From Mixophyes australis (taxonomy: Eukaryota > Chordata > Amphibia > Anura > Limnodynastidae), in contig JAVHZZ010000006.1 in assembly GCA_036250195.1 (NCBI GenBank), positions 186,309,850 through 186,373,849 of the forward strand: 64,000 nucleotides of DNA. Direction: 5' to 3'. This document shows, one piece after another, positions 31,440-42,299 of this stretch. Below the pieces are notes generated by a model. It saw only the letters and a list, made by a program, of their open reading frames with translations, did no database searches and was not told where the DNA came from. The translations under genes were made by a program, and so were the position numbers. Within the stretch, counting starts at the first letter, position 1, and each line of letters opens with the position of its first letter.

Positions 31440-32440
31440 TATCTTTCTGGACTGCGTAGAGGAGTGGGTCACCACAATATCTATTAAAAACCCTGAACTT
31501 TTATGAATCGCACCAATAAATGTACCTGGACTGCGTAGAGGAGTGGGTCACCACAATATCTATTAAAAACCCTGAACTTTTATGAATCGCACCAATAAAT
31601 GTACCTGGACTGCGTAGAGGAGTGGGTCACCACAATATATCTTAAAAACCCTGAACTTTTATGATTCGCACCAATAAATGTACCTGGACTGCGTAGAGGA
31701 GTGGGTCACCACAATATATCTTAAAAACCCTGAACTTTTATGATTCGCACCAATAAATGTACCTGGACTGCGTAGAGGAGTGGGTCACCACAATATATCT
31801 TAAAAACCCTGAACTTTTATGAATCGCACCAATAAATGTACCTGGACTGCGTAGAGGAGTGGGTCACCACAATATATCTTAAAAACCCTGAACTTTTATG
31901 ATTCGCACCAATAAATGTACCTGGACTGCGTAGAGGAGTGGGTCACCACAATATATCTTAAAAACCCTGAACTTTTATGAATCGCACCAATAAATGTACC
32001 TGGACTGCGTAGAGGAGTGGGTCACCACAATATATCTTAAAAACCCTGAACTTTTATGATTCGCACCAATAAATGTACCTGGACTGCGTAGAGGAGTGGG
32101 TCACCACAATATATTAAAAACCCTGAACTTTTATGAATCGCACCAATAAATGTACCTGGACTGCGTAGAGGAGTGGGTCACCACAATATCTATTAAAAAC
32201 CCTGAACTTTTATGAATCGCACCAATAAATGTACCTGGACTGCGTAGAGGAGTGGGTCACCACAATATATCTTAAAAACCCTGAACTTTTATGAATCGCA
32301 CCAATAAATGTACCTGGACTGCGTAGAGGAGTGGGTCACCACAATATATCTTAAAAACCCTGAACTTTTATGAATCGCACCAATAAATGTACCTGGACTG
32401 CGTAGAGGAGTGGGCACTGGGCACCACAATAAAATATATA
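31440..32440. repeat. 79-bp tandem array in inner hAT 3' region
   Basis: About 12.5 copies of a 79-bp unit with GTACCTGGACTGCGTAGAGG, AGTGGGTCACCACAATAT and CACCAATAAATGTACC. Copies differ mainly by AATATCTATT against AATATATCTT, and GAATCG against GATTCG, which define sub-types. Each copy has one AATAAA on the plus strand, opposite to the transposase gene. Confidence 0.95.
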
Positions 32441-32639
32441 AAAAACCTTCAACAGGTCTGCATTACACTACACATACGGCTGCTCCTCCATCCTCTCCAT
32501 CATATACATGTTGGAGTTTTAGCGTGTGACAACCTCTTGTTTTTGATAATGTCAGTGCATTTTGAATATTTTTCAATTTGCCCCACACCACTGAATGTAC
32601 TTTATCTATGATACGCATCTATCTATCTTGACTGCGTAG

Positions 32640-33430
32640 TGTGGTGGCCCCGGTACACAATTTTGTACCGAGGCCACAATATAATTAAAAAACCCTCCAC
32701 GTGTCAGAATTCCACCAAACAAGTATCTGGACTGCATAGTGGGGTGGCCCCGGTACCCAATTTGATACCGGGGCCACAATACCTCCTCCAAACATGGTAC
32801 AGACAATTCGTCATTGAGATCCCAGACAGACAGGGTCGAAGTGTTATTGTTTGACTTTGTAAACCCAAAAAAATGTCCCTGTTGCACATAGTCGTGCAAT
32901 GAAGACTGACTTTTTCATTTAAAGGCACGATCTTTCAAGTGTAGTGTTTGTAAGTCTAAGTCATATTATACTTTTGGTAAAATTGGTTTATTTTGTTCCT
33001 CTTTATGGTAATTAGTAATAGAATTAAAGTATGAAATAGAATTAAAGTATGAAATAGAATTAAAGTATGAAATAGAATTAAAGTATGAAATAGAGTGGTA
33101 TATAGAGTTGTAGTGTGGTATAGATAGAGTGGTCCACACAATATAATAATAATAAAACCCTCAACTGGTCTGAATTCCACCAAACAAGTATCTGGACTGC
33201 ATAGTGGGGTGGCCCCGGTACCCAATTTGATACCGGGGCCACAATACCTCCTCCAAACATGGTACAGACAATTCGTCATTGAGAGATCCCAGACAGACAG
33301 GGTCGAAGTGTTATTGTTTGACTTTGTAAACCCAAAAAAATGTCCCTGTTGCACATAGTCGTGCAATGGACAGTTACTTTTTTATTGAAAGACTCAAGCT
33401 TTCAAGTGTAGTGTTTATAAAATATAAACA
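32640..33430. repeat. Duplicated blocks with GTGGCCCCGGTA hairpins
   Basis: 32715-32898 and 33172-33370 are near-identical direct repeats. Each starts with a hairpin (GGCCCCGGTA...TACCGGGGCC). A third, partial hairpin is at 32641-32678. Parts resemble the transposase coding region (see findings). Confidence 0.85.
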
Positions 33431-33657
33431 ACAATACAGTAGTTTTAGAGCACGTCAATACCTCTTGTTTTAAATTATGACACGGCATTTTACTTTTGGT
33501 TTAATTTTTTGTATTTTTTTAAATTTGGTTTTACTTTTTGAACATGGCAAACGACTGTTGATTGGTCATATAATGCAAAAAAAAAAGTTCCAAGATGGAA
33601 TTGTCCTTGGGCCCTCACACCCACCCTTATGTTGTTGAAATAGGACATGCACACTTT

Positions 33658-33721
33658 AACAAACCAATCATTTCAGCGACAGGGCCTACCAAACAACTTT
33701 GGCTGAAATGATTGGTTTGTT
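33658..33721. repeat. Perfect 20-bp inverted repeat after the transposase stop
   Basis: AACAAACCAATCATTTCAGC (33658-33677) pairs fully with 33702-33721 across a 24-base loop. It lies about 55 bp beyond the transposase stop codon and is flanked by two direct copies of GGGCCC.CACACC. Confidence 0.9.
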
Positions 33722-33776
33722 TGGGCCCCCACACCAAAAAAGCTATTCATCTCTCCCTGTACAGACTAAACAGGCT

Positions 33777-36700
33777 CTACTGAGGCAAGATGTCGTCCTC
33801 ATCCTCAATCTCTGATTCCTCTCCCCCTACAGTGTGTACTTCCTCCTCATCACACATTATCAATTCGTCCCCGCTGGACTCCACAACCACAGGTCCCTCT
33901 GTACTACTATCTGGAGGGCAGTGCTGTACTTCATTGAGGAATTGATTATTCATTTTTATAAACATCATTTTTTCAACGTTCTGAGGAAGCAACCTCCTTC
34001 GCCGCTCACTGACCAGGTTCCCCGCTGCACTAAAAACTCTTTCCGAGTACACACTGGAGGGGGGACAACTCAGGTAAAATAGAGCCAGTTTGTACAGGGG
34101 CTTCCAAACTGCCTTTTTTTCCTGCCAGTAACAATATGGACTGTCTGACATGTCTACTTGGATGGTGTCAGCAAAGTAATCATCCACAATTTTTTCTATT
34201 GTGACAGCATCCAATGCAGCGACAGTAGACATGTCTGCAATGGTTGGCAGGTCCTTCAGTCCGGACCAGATGTTATCAGCATCCCCGCCAGTGCCTCTTT
34301 TGGGAAAACTGAGCTTTTTCCTCGCAGCCATAGATGTGGAAGAAAATGAGGGTGGAGCTGTTGGCATGTCACGGTCCTCTTCAGAGGACAATCTCCTGAC
34401 CAGCAGGTCTTTGCACCGCTGTAGACTTGTGTCCGCCGGAAACAGAGACACAACATACGCTTTAAACCGAGGATCGAGCACGGTGGCCAGAATGTATTCC
34501 TCTGACTTTAAAAGAGTGACCACCCTCGGATCCTGGCAAAGCGTACGAAGGGCTACATCCACAAGAGCTACATGCTTGGTGTAATCGCAATGGCTTACCA
34601 GCTCCTCCCTCACTTTCTCCAGCTGCTTCTGCAACAGCCTGATCAGGGGAATGACCTGACTCAAGCTGGCAGTGTCGGAACTGACTTCTCGTGTGGCAAG
34701 TTCAAATGGCTGCAGAACCTTGCACAACACGGAAATCAGTCTCCACTGCGCTTGACTGAGGCGCATCCCCACTCCTTTGCCTATGTCGTAGGTGGCTGTG
34801 TAGGCCTGAATGGCCTTTTGCTGCTCCTCCATCCTCTGCAGCATATAGAGGGTGGAGTTCCAGCGCGTCACAACCTCTTGTTTGAGGTGATGGCAGGGCA
34901 GGTTCATGCTTTTTTGATGTGCCTCTAGTCTGCGGTAGGCACTGGCTGAATGCCGAAAGTGTCCAGCAATTTTGCGCGCCACCGCAAGCATCTCCTGCAC
35001 ACCCCTGTCACTCTTGAGGTAATGCTGCACCACCAAATTAATGGTGTGGGCAAAACATGGGACGTGCTGGAAATTGCCCATATTTAATGCCCGCACAATG
35101 TTACTGGCATTGTCTGACACCACAAATCCCCATGAGAGTCTAAGTGGGGTAAGCCACTGGGAGATAATTTCCCTCATTTTCTCTAATATGTTGTCAGCGT
35201 TGTGCCTCTTATTAAAGCCTGTAATACACAATGTTGCCTGCCTTTGCACGAGCCGCCATTTTGTAGTTGCTGCTACTGATGCAGCTGTTGCTGCGGAAGG
35301 GGATGCATCTACCCAGTGGGCTGTCACAGTCATATAGTCCTTCGTTTGCCCAGAACCACTTGTCCACATGTCCGTGGTTAAGTGGACAGTGGGTACAACC
35401 GCATTTTTTAGAGCACTGAGGACACTTGATCGTACTTCTCTGTACATTTTTGGTATCGCCTGCCTAGTGAAGTGGAATCTCGACGGGATTTGGTACCGGG
35501 GACACAATACCTCCATCAACCCTCTAAATCCCACTCCACTGATGGCGGACACCGGGCGCACGTCTAACACCAACATTGCAGTTACAGCCGCAGTTATACG
35601 CTTTGCAATAGGGTGACTACTATCGTATTTTGTGGTCATGGCAAACGACTGTTGGACGGTCAATTGTTTTGTGAAAGACTTAGCGGTCTTACGACTTCCC
35701 CTCTGGGAAGATGACCGACTAACAGCAGCAACAGCAGCAGTGGCAGTAGTAGGCGTACCGCTGCAGGATTCCTCGGATGAATCCCGTATTGAGGAGGACT
35801 CAGTCTGGCTGCTGACTTGGGCTGCAGGACTGAATCTGATGGAGATTGTGGAGGAAGTTGACGAGGAGGGTGTTGCTGGTGTGTATCCAACTGGACCACG
35901 GGATTTAGGTGTCCCTGTACCGATGAGGGTCCTAGCCCCAGTTCCTGAACTAACCACTGAACTATGAAGGTTATTCAGGTGACGTATAAGGGAGGATGTT
36001 CCTAGGTGGGCAAGATCCTTACCCCTGCTTATTTGAGCTTTACATAAGCTACATATGGCCATACATTGGTTGTCTGGATTTGGATAAAAATAACTCCAGA
36101 CCGAAGAGGTGCATTTTTTGGTCTTCTGACCAGGCATGACGATGGGCTTTTTCATCCCATGGACATCAGCTGTTTCCCCCCCTGGTGCCTCATTTACAAT
36201 AACCACATCACCATCCTCATCATCAAGTTCCTCCACAGCGCCAGCTACATCATCAATAGCCTCCTCCCGAGCCACCTCTTCCCGTACAGTGATGGGAAGG
36301 TCAGGCTTGACAACCACCAACACCCTTGGACTCGCCTTGTGGATTTGTGATAATTTCTCTTTAGAAGGCAGAGTTGTTTGCTGTTTTGTTGCTGACAGCA
36401 TAACTCTCTTCAATTTTTTGTAGGGGGGGGGAGGAGGAGGAGGGCTAAGATCCGTGGGTGAAGCTGAACCACTAGTCATGAACACGGGCCAGGGCCTAAG
36501 CCGTTCCTTGCCACTCCGTGTCGTAAATGGCATATTGGCAACTTTACGTTTCTCCTCAGATGATTTTAAGTTTCTCTTTTTGCTACTTTTTCTTAACTTG
36601 GGCTTTTTGGATTTTACATGCCCGGTACTACGAGATTGGGCATCGGGCTTGGAAGACGACGTTGATGGCATTTCATCGTCTATGTCATGACTAGTGGCAG

Positions 36701-36782
36701 AAGCTTCAGCATTAGGAAGAAGTGGGTCTTGATCTTTCCCTACTTTATCCTCCAAATTTTTGGTCTCCATTATATGTAGCAC
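33777..36782 (-). CDS. hAT-family transposase with BED zinc finger, 1001 codons, intact
   Basis: The enzyme would cut the element ends and insert the element elsewhere. Residues 1-220 are low-complexity, basic then acidic, with a nuclear-localisation-like KKPKLRKSSKKR. A BED zinc finger spans about 225-275 (VWSYFYPNPDN, CSLC, LIRHLNNLH). The RNase-H-like core follows with catalytic-type aspartates in TTDMWTSGSG (about 467) and VVSDNASN (about 555). The C-terminal hAT dimerisation domain (SCPPSSVYSERVFSAAGNL) is near 905-925, followed by an acidic tail. The start is the first ATG of the frame (36782); METKNLEDK four codons on is an alternative. No stop or frameshift. It is similar to ZBED-type host genes, but terminal repeats and target duplication show it is a transposon gene. 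Confidence 0.93.
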   Translation of the reverse strand: MLHIMETKNLEDKVGKDQDPLLPNAEASATSHDIDDEMPSTSSSKPDAQSRSTGHVKSKKPKLRKSSKKRNLKSSEEKRKVANMPFTTRSGKERLRPWPVFMTSGSASPTDLSPPPPPPPYKKLKRVMLSATKQQTTLPSKEKLSQIHKASPRVLVVVKPDLPITVREEVAREEAIDDVAGAVEELDDEDGDVVIVNEAPGGETADVHGMKKPIVMPGQKTKKCTSSVWSYFYPNPDNQCMAICSLCKAQISRGKDLAHLGTSSLIRHLNNLHSSVVSSGTGARTLIGTGTPKSRGPVGYTPATPSSSTSSTISIRFSPAAQVSSQTESSSIRDSSEESCSGTPTTATAAVAAVSRSSSQRGSRKTAKSFTKQLTVQQSFAMTTKYDSSHPIAKRITAAVTAMLVLDVRPVSAISGVGFRGLMEVLCPRYQIPSRFHFTRQAIPKMYREVRSSVLSALKNAVVPTVHLTTDMWTSGSGQTKDYMTVTAHWVDASPSAATAASVAATTKWRLVQRQATLCITGFNKRHNADNILEKMREIISQWLTPLRLSWGFVVSDNASNIVRALNMGNFQHVPCFAHTINLVVQHYLKSDRGVQEMLAVARKIAGHFRHSASAYRRLEAHQKSMNLPCHHLKQEVVTRWNSTLYMLQRMEEQQKAIQAYTATYDIGKGVGMRLSQAQWRLISVLCKVLQPFELATREVSSDTASLSQVIPLIRLLQKQLEKVREELVSHCDYTKHVALVDVALRTLCQDPRVVTLLKSEEYILATVLDPRFKAYVVSLFPADTSLQRCKDLLVRRLSSEEDRDMPTAPPSFSSTSMAARKKLSFPKRGTGGDADNIWSGLKDLPTIADMSTVAALDAVTIEKIVDDYFADTIQVDMSDSPYCYWQEKKAVWKPLYKLALFYLSCPPSSVYSERVFSAAGNLVSERRRRLLPQNVEKMMFIKMNNQFLNEVQHCPPDSSTEGPVVVESSGDELIMCDEEEVHTVGGEESEIEDEDDILPQ

Positions 36783-36849
36783 AAGATACTGCAGAATGTG
36801 TGAACTTGGTAATATTGCAGTACCAATGGACTTATACTGCTGTATTGGT

Positions 36850-37760
36850 TTTGCAAATTTGGTTATAATAATTATTATATATTTATTTTTTTTTAAATTT
36901 TTTATTTTTTTTTACTTTTTTTTTATTTTTTAAAAACTTGGGAATAATGGGGAAATAACTATGCCCTTAGAAGCACAGAGCACAGGACACAGCACCACTG
37001 GACTGAACAGGACACGGCACAGGACCCAGCAGCACTACGGAACTCAGCAGGACACAGCACCACTGGACTGATACTGCAGAATGTGTGAACTTTGTAATAT
37101 TGCAGTACCAATGGACTTATACTGCTGGATTGGTTTTGCAAATTTGGTTATAATTATTATATATTTTTATTTTTTTTTAAATTTTTTATTTTTTTTAACT
37201 TTTTTTTTATTTTTTAAAAACTTGGGAATAATGGGGAAATAACTATGCCCTTAGAAGCACAGAGCACAGGACACAGCACCACTGGACTGAACAGGACACG
37301 GCACAGGACCCAGCAGCACTACGGAACTCAGCAGGACAGAGCACAGGACACAGCACCACTGGACTGATACTGCAGAATGTGTAAACTTTGTAATATTGCA
37401 GTACCACTGGACTTTTACTGCTGAATGTGTGAACTTGGTAATATTGCAGTACCAATGGGCTTATACTGCAGGATTGGTTGTGCAAATTTTGTGGTAATTA
37501 AAAAAAATTAAATTAGTTTTTGGTATTTTTTTAAATAACTTTTTTTTATTTTTTTAAACACAGGGGAATATTGGGGAAATAACTATGCCCTTAGAAGCAC
37601 AGAGCACAGGACACAGCACCACTGGACTGAACAGGACACAGCACTGGACCCAGCAGCACCACTGACCTCAGAAGGACAGAGCACAGCACACAGCACCACT
37701 GGACTGATACTGCAGAACACAGCACAGCACAGCACAGCACAGCACAGCACAGCACAGCAC
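36850..37760. repeat. Direct repeats in inner hAT 5' region, with (CAGCA)n
   Basis: Three copies of a roughly 300-bp block recur at about 36790-37075, 37075-37370 and 37370-37700, with phrases such as ACTATGCCCTTAGAAGCACA, ACAGCACCACTGGACTGA and ATATTGCAGTACCAATGG. A (CAGCA)n microsatellite is at 37717-37762. They lie between the transposase ATG and the 5' terminus, where the promoter should be. Confidence 0.85.
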
Positions 37761-38033
37761 AGAACTAAACAGCACAGCACGAGATCTACCAGGACAGAGG
37801 ACCACCTAACACACCCTCCCCCTACCCTGATCAATGCCCGAGTGAAGATGGCGGCGACTAGCGGGGAATTTATAGGATCCGAGTATCGCGAGATCCGACA
37901 ACGGGATTATGAGTCAGAGCCTCAGTTTCATATTTGAATTTGGCGCCAATACCCGGATCTGTCTCGGATCCGACTCGGATCGGCAACGTTCGGGTGGGCT
38001 CGGATTCAGGAAATCCGAGTGCGCTCATCTCTA

Positions 38034-41000
38034 ATCAATTCATCGCCGCTTGAATCCGCCATTAGAGAACTGTCAGTGCTTGGATGTCTTTGATGGTAAA
38101 GGCCTTCCTCGTGAAAGATGTAGTTCATTTTTATGAACATCGTTTTCTCCACATTTTTTGGAAGTAACCTCCTATGTCGATCACTGACTAGGTTCCCAGC
38201 TGTGCTGAATACTCGTTCAGAGTACACACTGGAGGGTGGGCAGCTTAGGTATTGCAAAGCAAGTTTGTACATGGGTTTCCAAATGGCAAGCTTTTCTTCC
38301 CAGTAAGGAAAGGGACTGTCTGACATTTCCATATCAATTACCTCTTGAAAATAATCCTCCACCATGCTTTGCATGTTAATACTCAGATTGGATGGAGTTA
38401 TGGGCAAGGTCACACATTTTTTTGAAAAATCTTTCAAACCAGCCCAGATGTTAAACTGTTCTGGTCTGCCAAATGCGTCTTCCCTGCTTCGCTTTGGAAA
38501 ATTAATTTTTTTACGAGCAGCTGCTGCTTGAGAAACTGAAGGAGGACACCTCGTCAGGCAAAGGCCCAGTTCAGCGGACAACTTGCTGAGCAATAGCTCC
38601 TTGCAAAAGTTCACATCTCGCTCATTTTGAAGCAAAGACTCAATGTAGGTCTTAAACCTTGGATCAAGCACAGTGGCCAAAACGTAGTGATCCGAATTCA
38701 AGATTTTAATTACTCGATCATTGTGAAGCGAATTAAGTACTTGATCTACAAGGCCAACATACTTTGCGGAATTGCTTTCTTTCATCTCCTCCTTCAGTTT
38801 CTCAAGCTGCTTTTCCAATAGTTTAATGAAGGGAATGACTTGGCTCAAGCTAGCAGATTCTGAACTCACTTCACACGTCACAACTTCAAATGGTTTCAAC
38901 ACCTTGCACAGCACAGAAAGGATTCCCCACTGTGCAAGAGTGGAATACATCCCCCCTCTTTTGCCAATGTCATGGCTTGTGCAATACACTTCGATGGCTT
39001 TGCTCTGTTCCTCCATCCTCTGAAGCATGTACAGGGTGGAATTGCGCCTAGTTAACACCTCTTGCTTAAGTTGGTGGCAGGGCAAGTTAAACTGTTCTTG
39101 GAGCTGCTGCAATCTCCTACATGCTGTGGCAGAATGCCTGAAATGCCCTGACATTTTACGGGCCACCGAAAGTATCTCCTGCACCTCATGGTTATTTCTT
39201 AGGAAGCTCTGCACCACCAAGTTGATGGTGTGAGCAAAACAGGGAATGTGATGGAATTTACCCAGCTATAATGCTCACACTATATTGTTGGCGTTATCAG
39301 AAATGACATATCCTGGGGAGAGTTCAAGTGGTATAAGCCATATATCAATCACATCTCTTAGTTTTCGTAACAAATTGTCAGCTATATGCCTGTTAGTGAA
39401 GCCGGTGATACATAGAGTGGCCTGCCTGTGAGAAATGTTACGTAGTGGTGTACATGCTGCTGCTGTTCCTGCTGGTGAAGGTGAATGACCAACCCAGTGG
39501 GCTGTCACAGTCATATAGTCTTTGGTTTGCCCACTTCCACTTGTCCACATATCTGTGGTTAAGTGGACAGTGGACAGAATGGCATTTTTCAGCACAATCT
39601 CTACATTTTTACACACTTTTTGGTATAGTTGTGGAATAGCTTTACGGGAAAAATGGTGTTGCGATGGAATTTTGTAGCGCGGACACAAAACCTCAATTAA
39701 CTGTGAAAAACCAGCTGCGTTTATTGTGGATGTTGGACGCAGATCTAACACTAACATAGTAGCCATAGCTTTGCAACTGGGTGACTGCTGTCATATTTGC
39801 TTCCTCTAGCAAATGATTGTTTCACAGTTAATTGTTGTAATGTATGATGGCTCTTTTTCTTGGCCTTCTTCTGGGATGAAGATTCACCCCCAGCAGCAGC
39901 AACAGCAGCAGAAGTGGGACTAACGCTTTCTTCAGAGGAATCAATTATAGTGCTGGAGTCATCCAGCCTTACTAAGTGGGATGCAGGGCTAACTCCGATT
40001 GCTACTGAGGATATTGATGAGGATGATATTGTGGGTGTATTTTGTAGCCATCAGGATGTCGGTGACCGAAGGGTCCTAGCTGATGATGGAGTGCTTGTAA
40101 TTTTTTTGGAAGAACTTTCAGCTTTTCCCAACACCTTGCCATGAACTCTCGTCAAATGGCGTAACATGGATGAGGTTCCAAGATGGTTAAGGTCCCTCCC
40201 TCGACTGACTGTGGCTTGATATACACTACAAATGGCTATACAACTGTTGTCTGGATTTGGGTAGAAATAATTCCACACATAAGAAGTGAATTTTTTTGTT
40301 TTATGCCCAGGCATGACAATGGCCTTTTTCTTGTCACGTGCCAGAACTGCTGCCACTGGTGCAGGACTTACATAAACAATCTCATCAACATCCTCATTAG
40401 CGCCCTCGTCGGTTACACAAATCTCCCCCCTTATTTTCTTCTAATTCTAAAGTGGCATCCTCAATTGGCGTATCACCGGCTACACTCGGGCTGCTCAGGC
40501 ACACATCAGCAGAAATGCTGAATGGGCCCTTCTTTATGGATACACTATCAGAATGGTCACGATTACACATACCACTGTTGAATGGACTCTCCACAGGGAT
40601 TGGTGTCATTTCTGATTCTGAGCATATATTTTCCTCTACTTCCTTACTGTTTTCTTGCAGCTCGGCTTTCACATGCAACAGTAGTTGTGCACCACTTTTG
40701 GACTGCAAATTACTTGGTCTTGCTTGGTCACGAGTAACCGTACAAGAAGGCTCGGTAACATTTTTTGATCTGGCACTAATAGAGAAAGGCGAAGGCCTCA
40801 TTCTTTCTTTGCCACTGCGTGTGTAGAATGGCATGTTGGCAATTTTTTTTTTATCGGCAGTTAACTTTTCCTCAGTTACAGTTCTTTTTCGCTTCAACAC
40901 GGTAAAACATTTTTTGGGGTGTTTTTTTCCCCTGATTTAAAAAGACTATGTACTTTTTCAGAGGCTTTACCAGATGACGTGCTGGGAACACTGCCATCAG

Positions 41001-41058
41001 GACTGGTGCCAGCACCTGCTTGCTGATCCTGCTCATATATGGACTGCTTTGAATTCAT
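38034..41058 (-). pseudogene. Outer hAT BED transposase, frameshifted
   Basis: Minus-strand pieces in order: MNSKQSIYEQDQQ (41058), basic/acidic N-terminus (40900-40397), BED region (40356-40051), RNase-H-like core with TTDMWTSGSG and VISDNANN (39766-39275), then 39220-38034 with the dimerisation motif SCPPSSVYSERVFSTAGNL. At least three frame breaks separate them. The BED finger reads CSVY where the inner copy has CSLC, so one zinc ligand is lost. Related to the inner transposase along its whole length but clearly diverged. Cut at SSGDELI by the inner element. Confidence 0.88.
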
Positions 41059-41073
41059 TTTAATGAGCCCAAA

Positions 41074-41390
41074 GCACTTGTAGTGCAAAATATTAAATAT
41101 ATAGTGCCGCTAGATAAGACTTTCTGCAGCCAGAAAAATTGTGGTTTCACACTGGGGAATATGGGACACGCCAAATCACCTGTAATGCAAAATATTAAAT
41201 ATATAGTGCTGCTAGATAAGACTTTCTGCATCCAGAAAAATTGTGGTTTCACACTGGGGAATATGGGACACCCCAAAGCACTTGTAGTGCAAAATATTCA
41301 ATAGATAGTGCTGTCAGATAAGACTTTTTGCAGCCAGAAAAATTATTGTTTCACACTAGGGAATATGAGACACCCCAAAGCACTTGTAGT
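41074..41390. repeat. 103-bp tandem repeats in outer hAT 5' region
   Basis: Three copies plus a partial fourth of a 103-104 bp unit (TGCAAAATATTAAATATATAG, GATAAGACTTTCTGCA, TTTCACACTGGGGAATATGG), just upstream of the transposase start. Confidence 0.9.
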
Positions 41391-41757
41391 GCAAAATATT
41401 CAAAAAAATGCCTCCTCTATCCTCCTCTAACAATTGCTAGAAGAATTGCTAGCAGAATTTCAATAATAATTGAAAGAATAAGGTATACAATAATTGCTCT
41501 GGCCCTGCTCTAATGCTGCCTGTGACCTAACCCTGCTCTCTACCCTCTGTCAAATGGCGATGGATTGCTGTGGAGACGGGTATTTATGCATTTCAAATAT
41601 CGCGAGAACCGAGCTCTGAGATCCGACGACGTCACAATGACTTTTTGTCTCAATTTCGAATCCGAATGGGCGGGAGAGTACCGAGCCTACTCGGCTCGGT
41701 ACTCAGGTGAAGTTCGGGCGGGTTCGGATCTCGGGGAACCGAGCCCGCCCATCTCTA

Positions 41758-42299
41758 ATTATAACCTTATTCTTTCATGTTGTGACAAAACGAGTTTGAT
41801 AACCCCTTTTTGACAGTGTGCCTAGGGCGCCATGGACCCTAGCACCGGCCCTGCGAACAGTGTGACTTCCAAGCTTGTACACTTGCTCTGCAGAAATGCA
41901 GTATATAAATTGATAGATTTAGGCCTGGATTTAACTTTTTTACTGTCCCGAGTCATATTTGAATTGTGCTGCCCTGCCCAGCGCCACAGATCTCCAAGGT
42001 CCCAACCATTACAACATAACATCTAGCAGGGGATATGGTTAACTGCGCTCCCTGTTGGATAATGTAAAAGCTGCCATAGGAGGAAGTATAGGTGACCTTA
42101 TTCCTATACAGGGTAGACAAATGGAAGAGATTCCTCAGAGCTAGAAAGGGTACCTGTGAATATATGTATGGGAAAGAGGGAAAGTGAACTCATGTAGCAT
42201 ATACAGGGGACTTCTTTATTAAACAAATGCAGATACATAAAAATGCGATTCTGGCCAGAATATAACAATAACAATGTATAGTGCAGGATGTTTCACAAC
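41758..42299. other. Spacer
   Basis: No gene seen. The 8 bp after the outer hAT end (ATTATAAC) are the only place to look for that element's target duplication, and I found no partner copy in the window near its left side. Confidence 0.4.

Larger units (their letters stand above)
31132..38033 (-). mobile_element. Inner hAT DNA transposon, 6.9 kb, apparently complete
   Basis: Both ends carry related terminal repeats: TAGGGATGTGCACCGG at the left and, on the minus strand, TAGAGATGAGCGCACTCGG at the right. The flanks are a perfect 8-bp duplication ATCAATTC (31124-31131 and 38034-38041), the hallmark of hAT insertion. The transposase gene (33777-36782, minus) is open. The rest is structured non-coding DNA: a 79-bp array (31440-32440), two long duplicate blocks (32640-32900, 33140-33370), a hairpin (33658-33721) and a 5' repeat set (36850-37760). 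An open transposase and intact ends suggest recent activity. Confidence 0.93.
29935..41757 (-). mobile_element. Outer hAT DNA transposon, decayed and split
   Basis: The right terminus TAGAGATGGGCGGGCTCGG (read on the minus strand from 41757) and a broken BED/hAT transposase gene (41058 down to 38034, then 31131 to about 31036) define a minus-strand hAT element. The inner hAT element (31132-38033) interrupts it near the end of the transposase gene. Beyond the stop codon a set of roughly 90-bp repeats (29935-30153 and 30756-31030) forms its 3' region, itself interrupted by a LINE (30154-30755). I could not find its left terminal inverted repeat, so the left boundary is approximate and may be truncated. 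Confidence 0.75.

Noticed and set aside
31440..32440. Possible homology between the two 79-bp arrays (1950-3170 and 31440-32440)
   Set aside because: They share only the unit length; the unit sequences are unrelated and lie in different element classes.
33777..36782. Possibility that the 1001-codon protein is a domesticated ZBED host gene
   Set aside because: It sits within an element with terminal repeats and an exact 8-bp target duplication, in a recent insertion, so it is a transposon gene.
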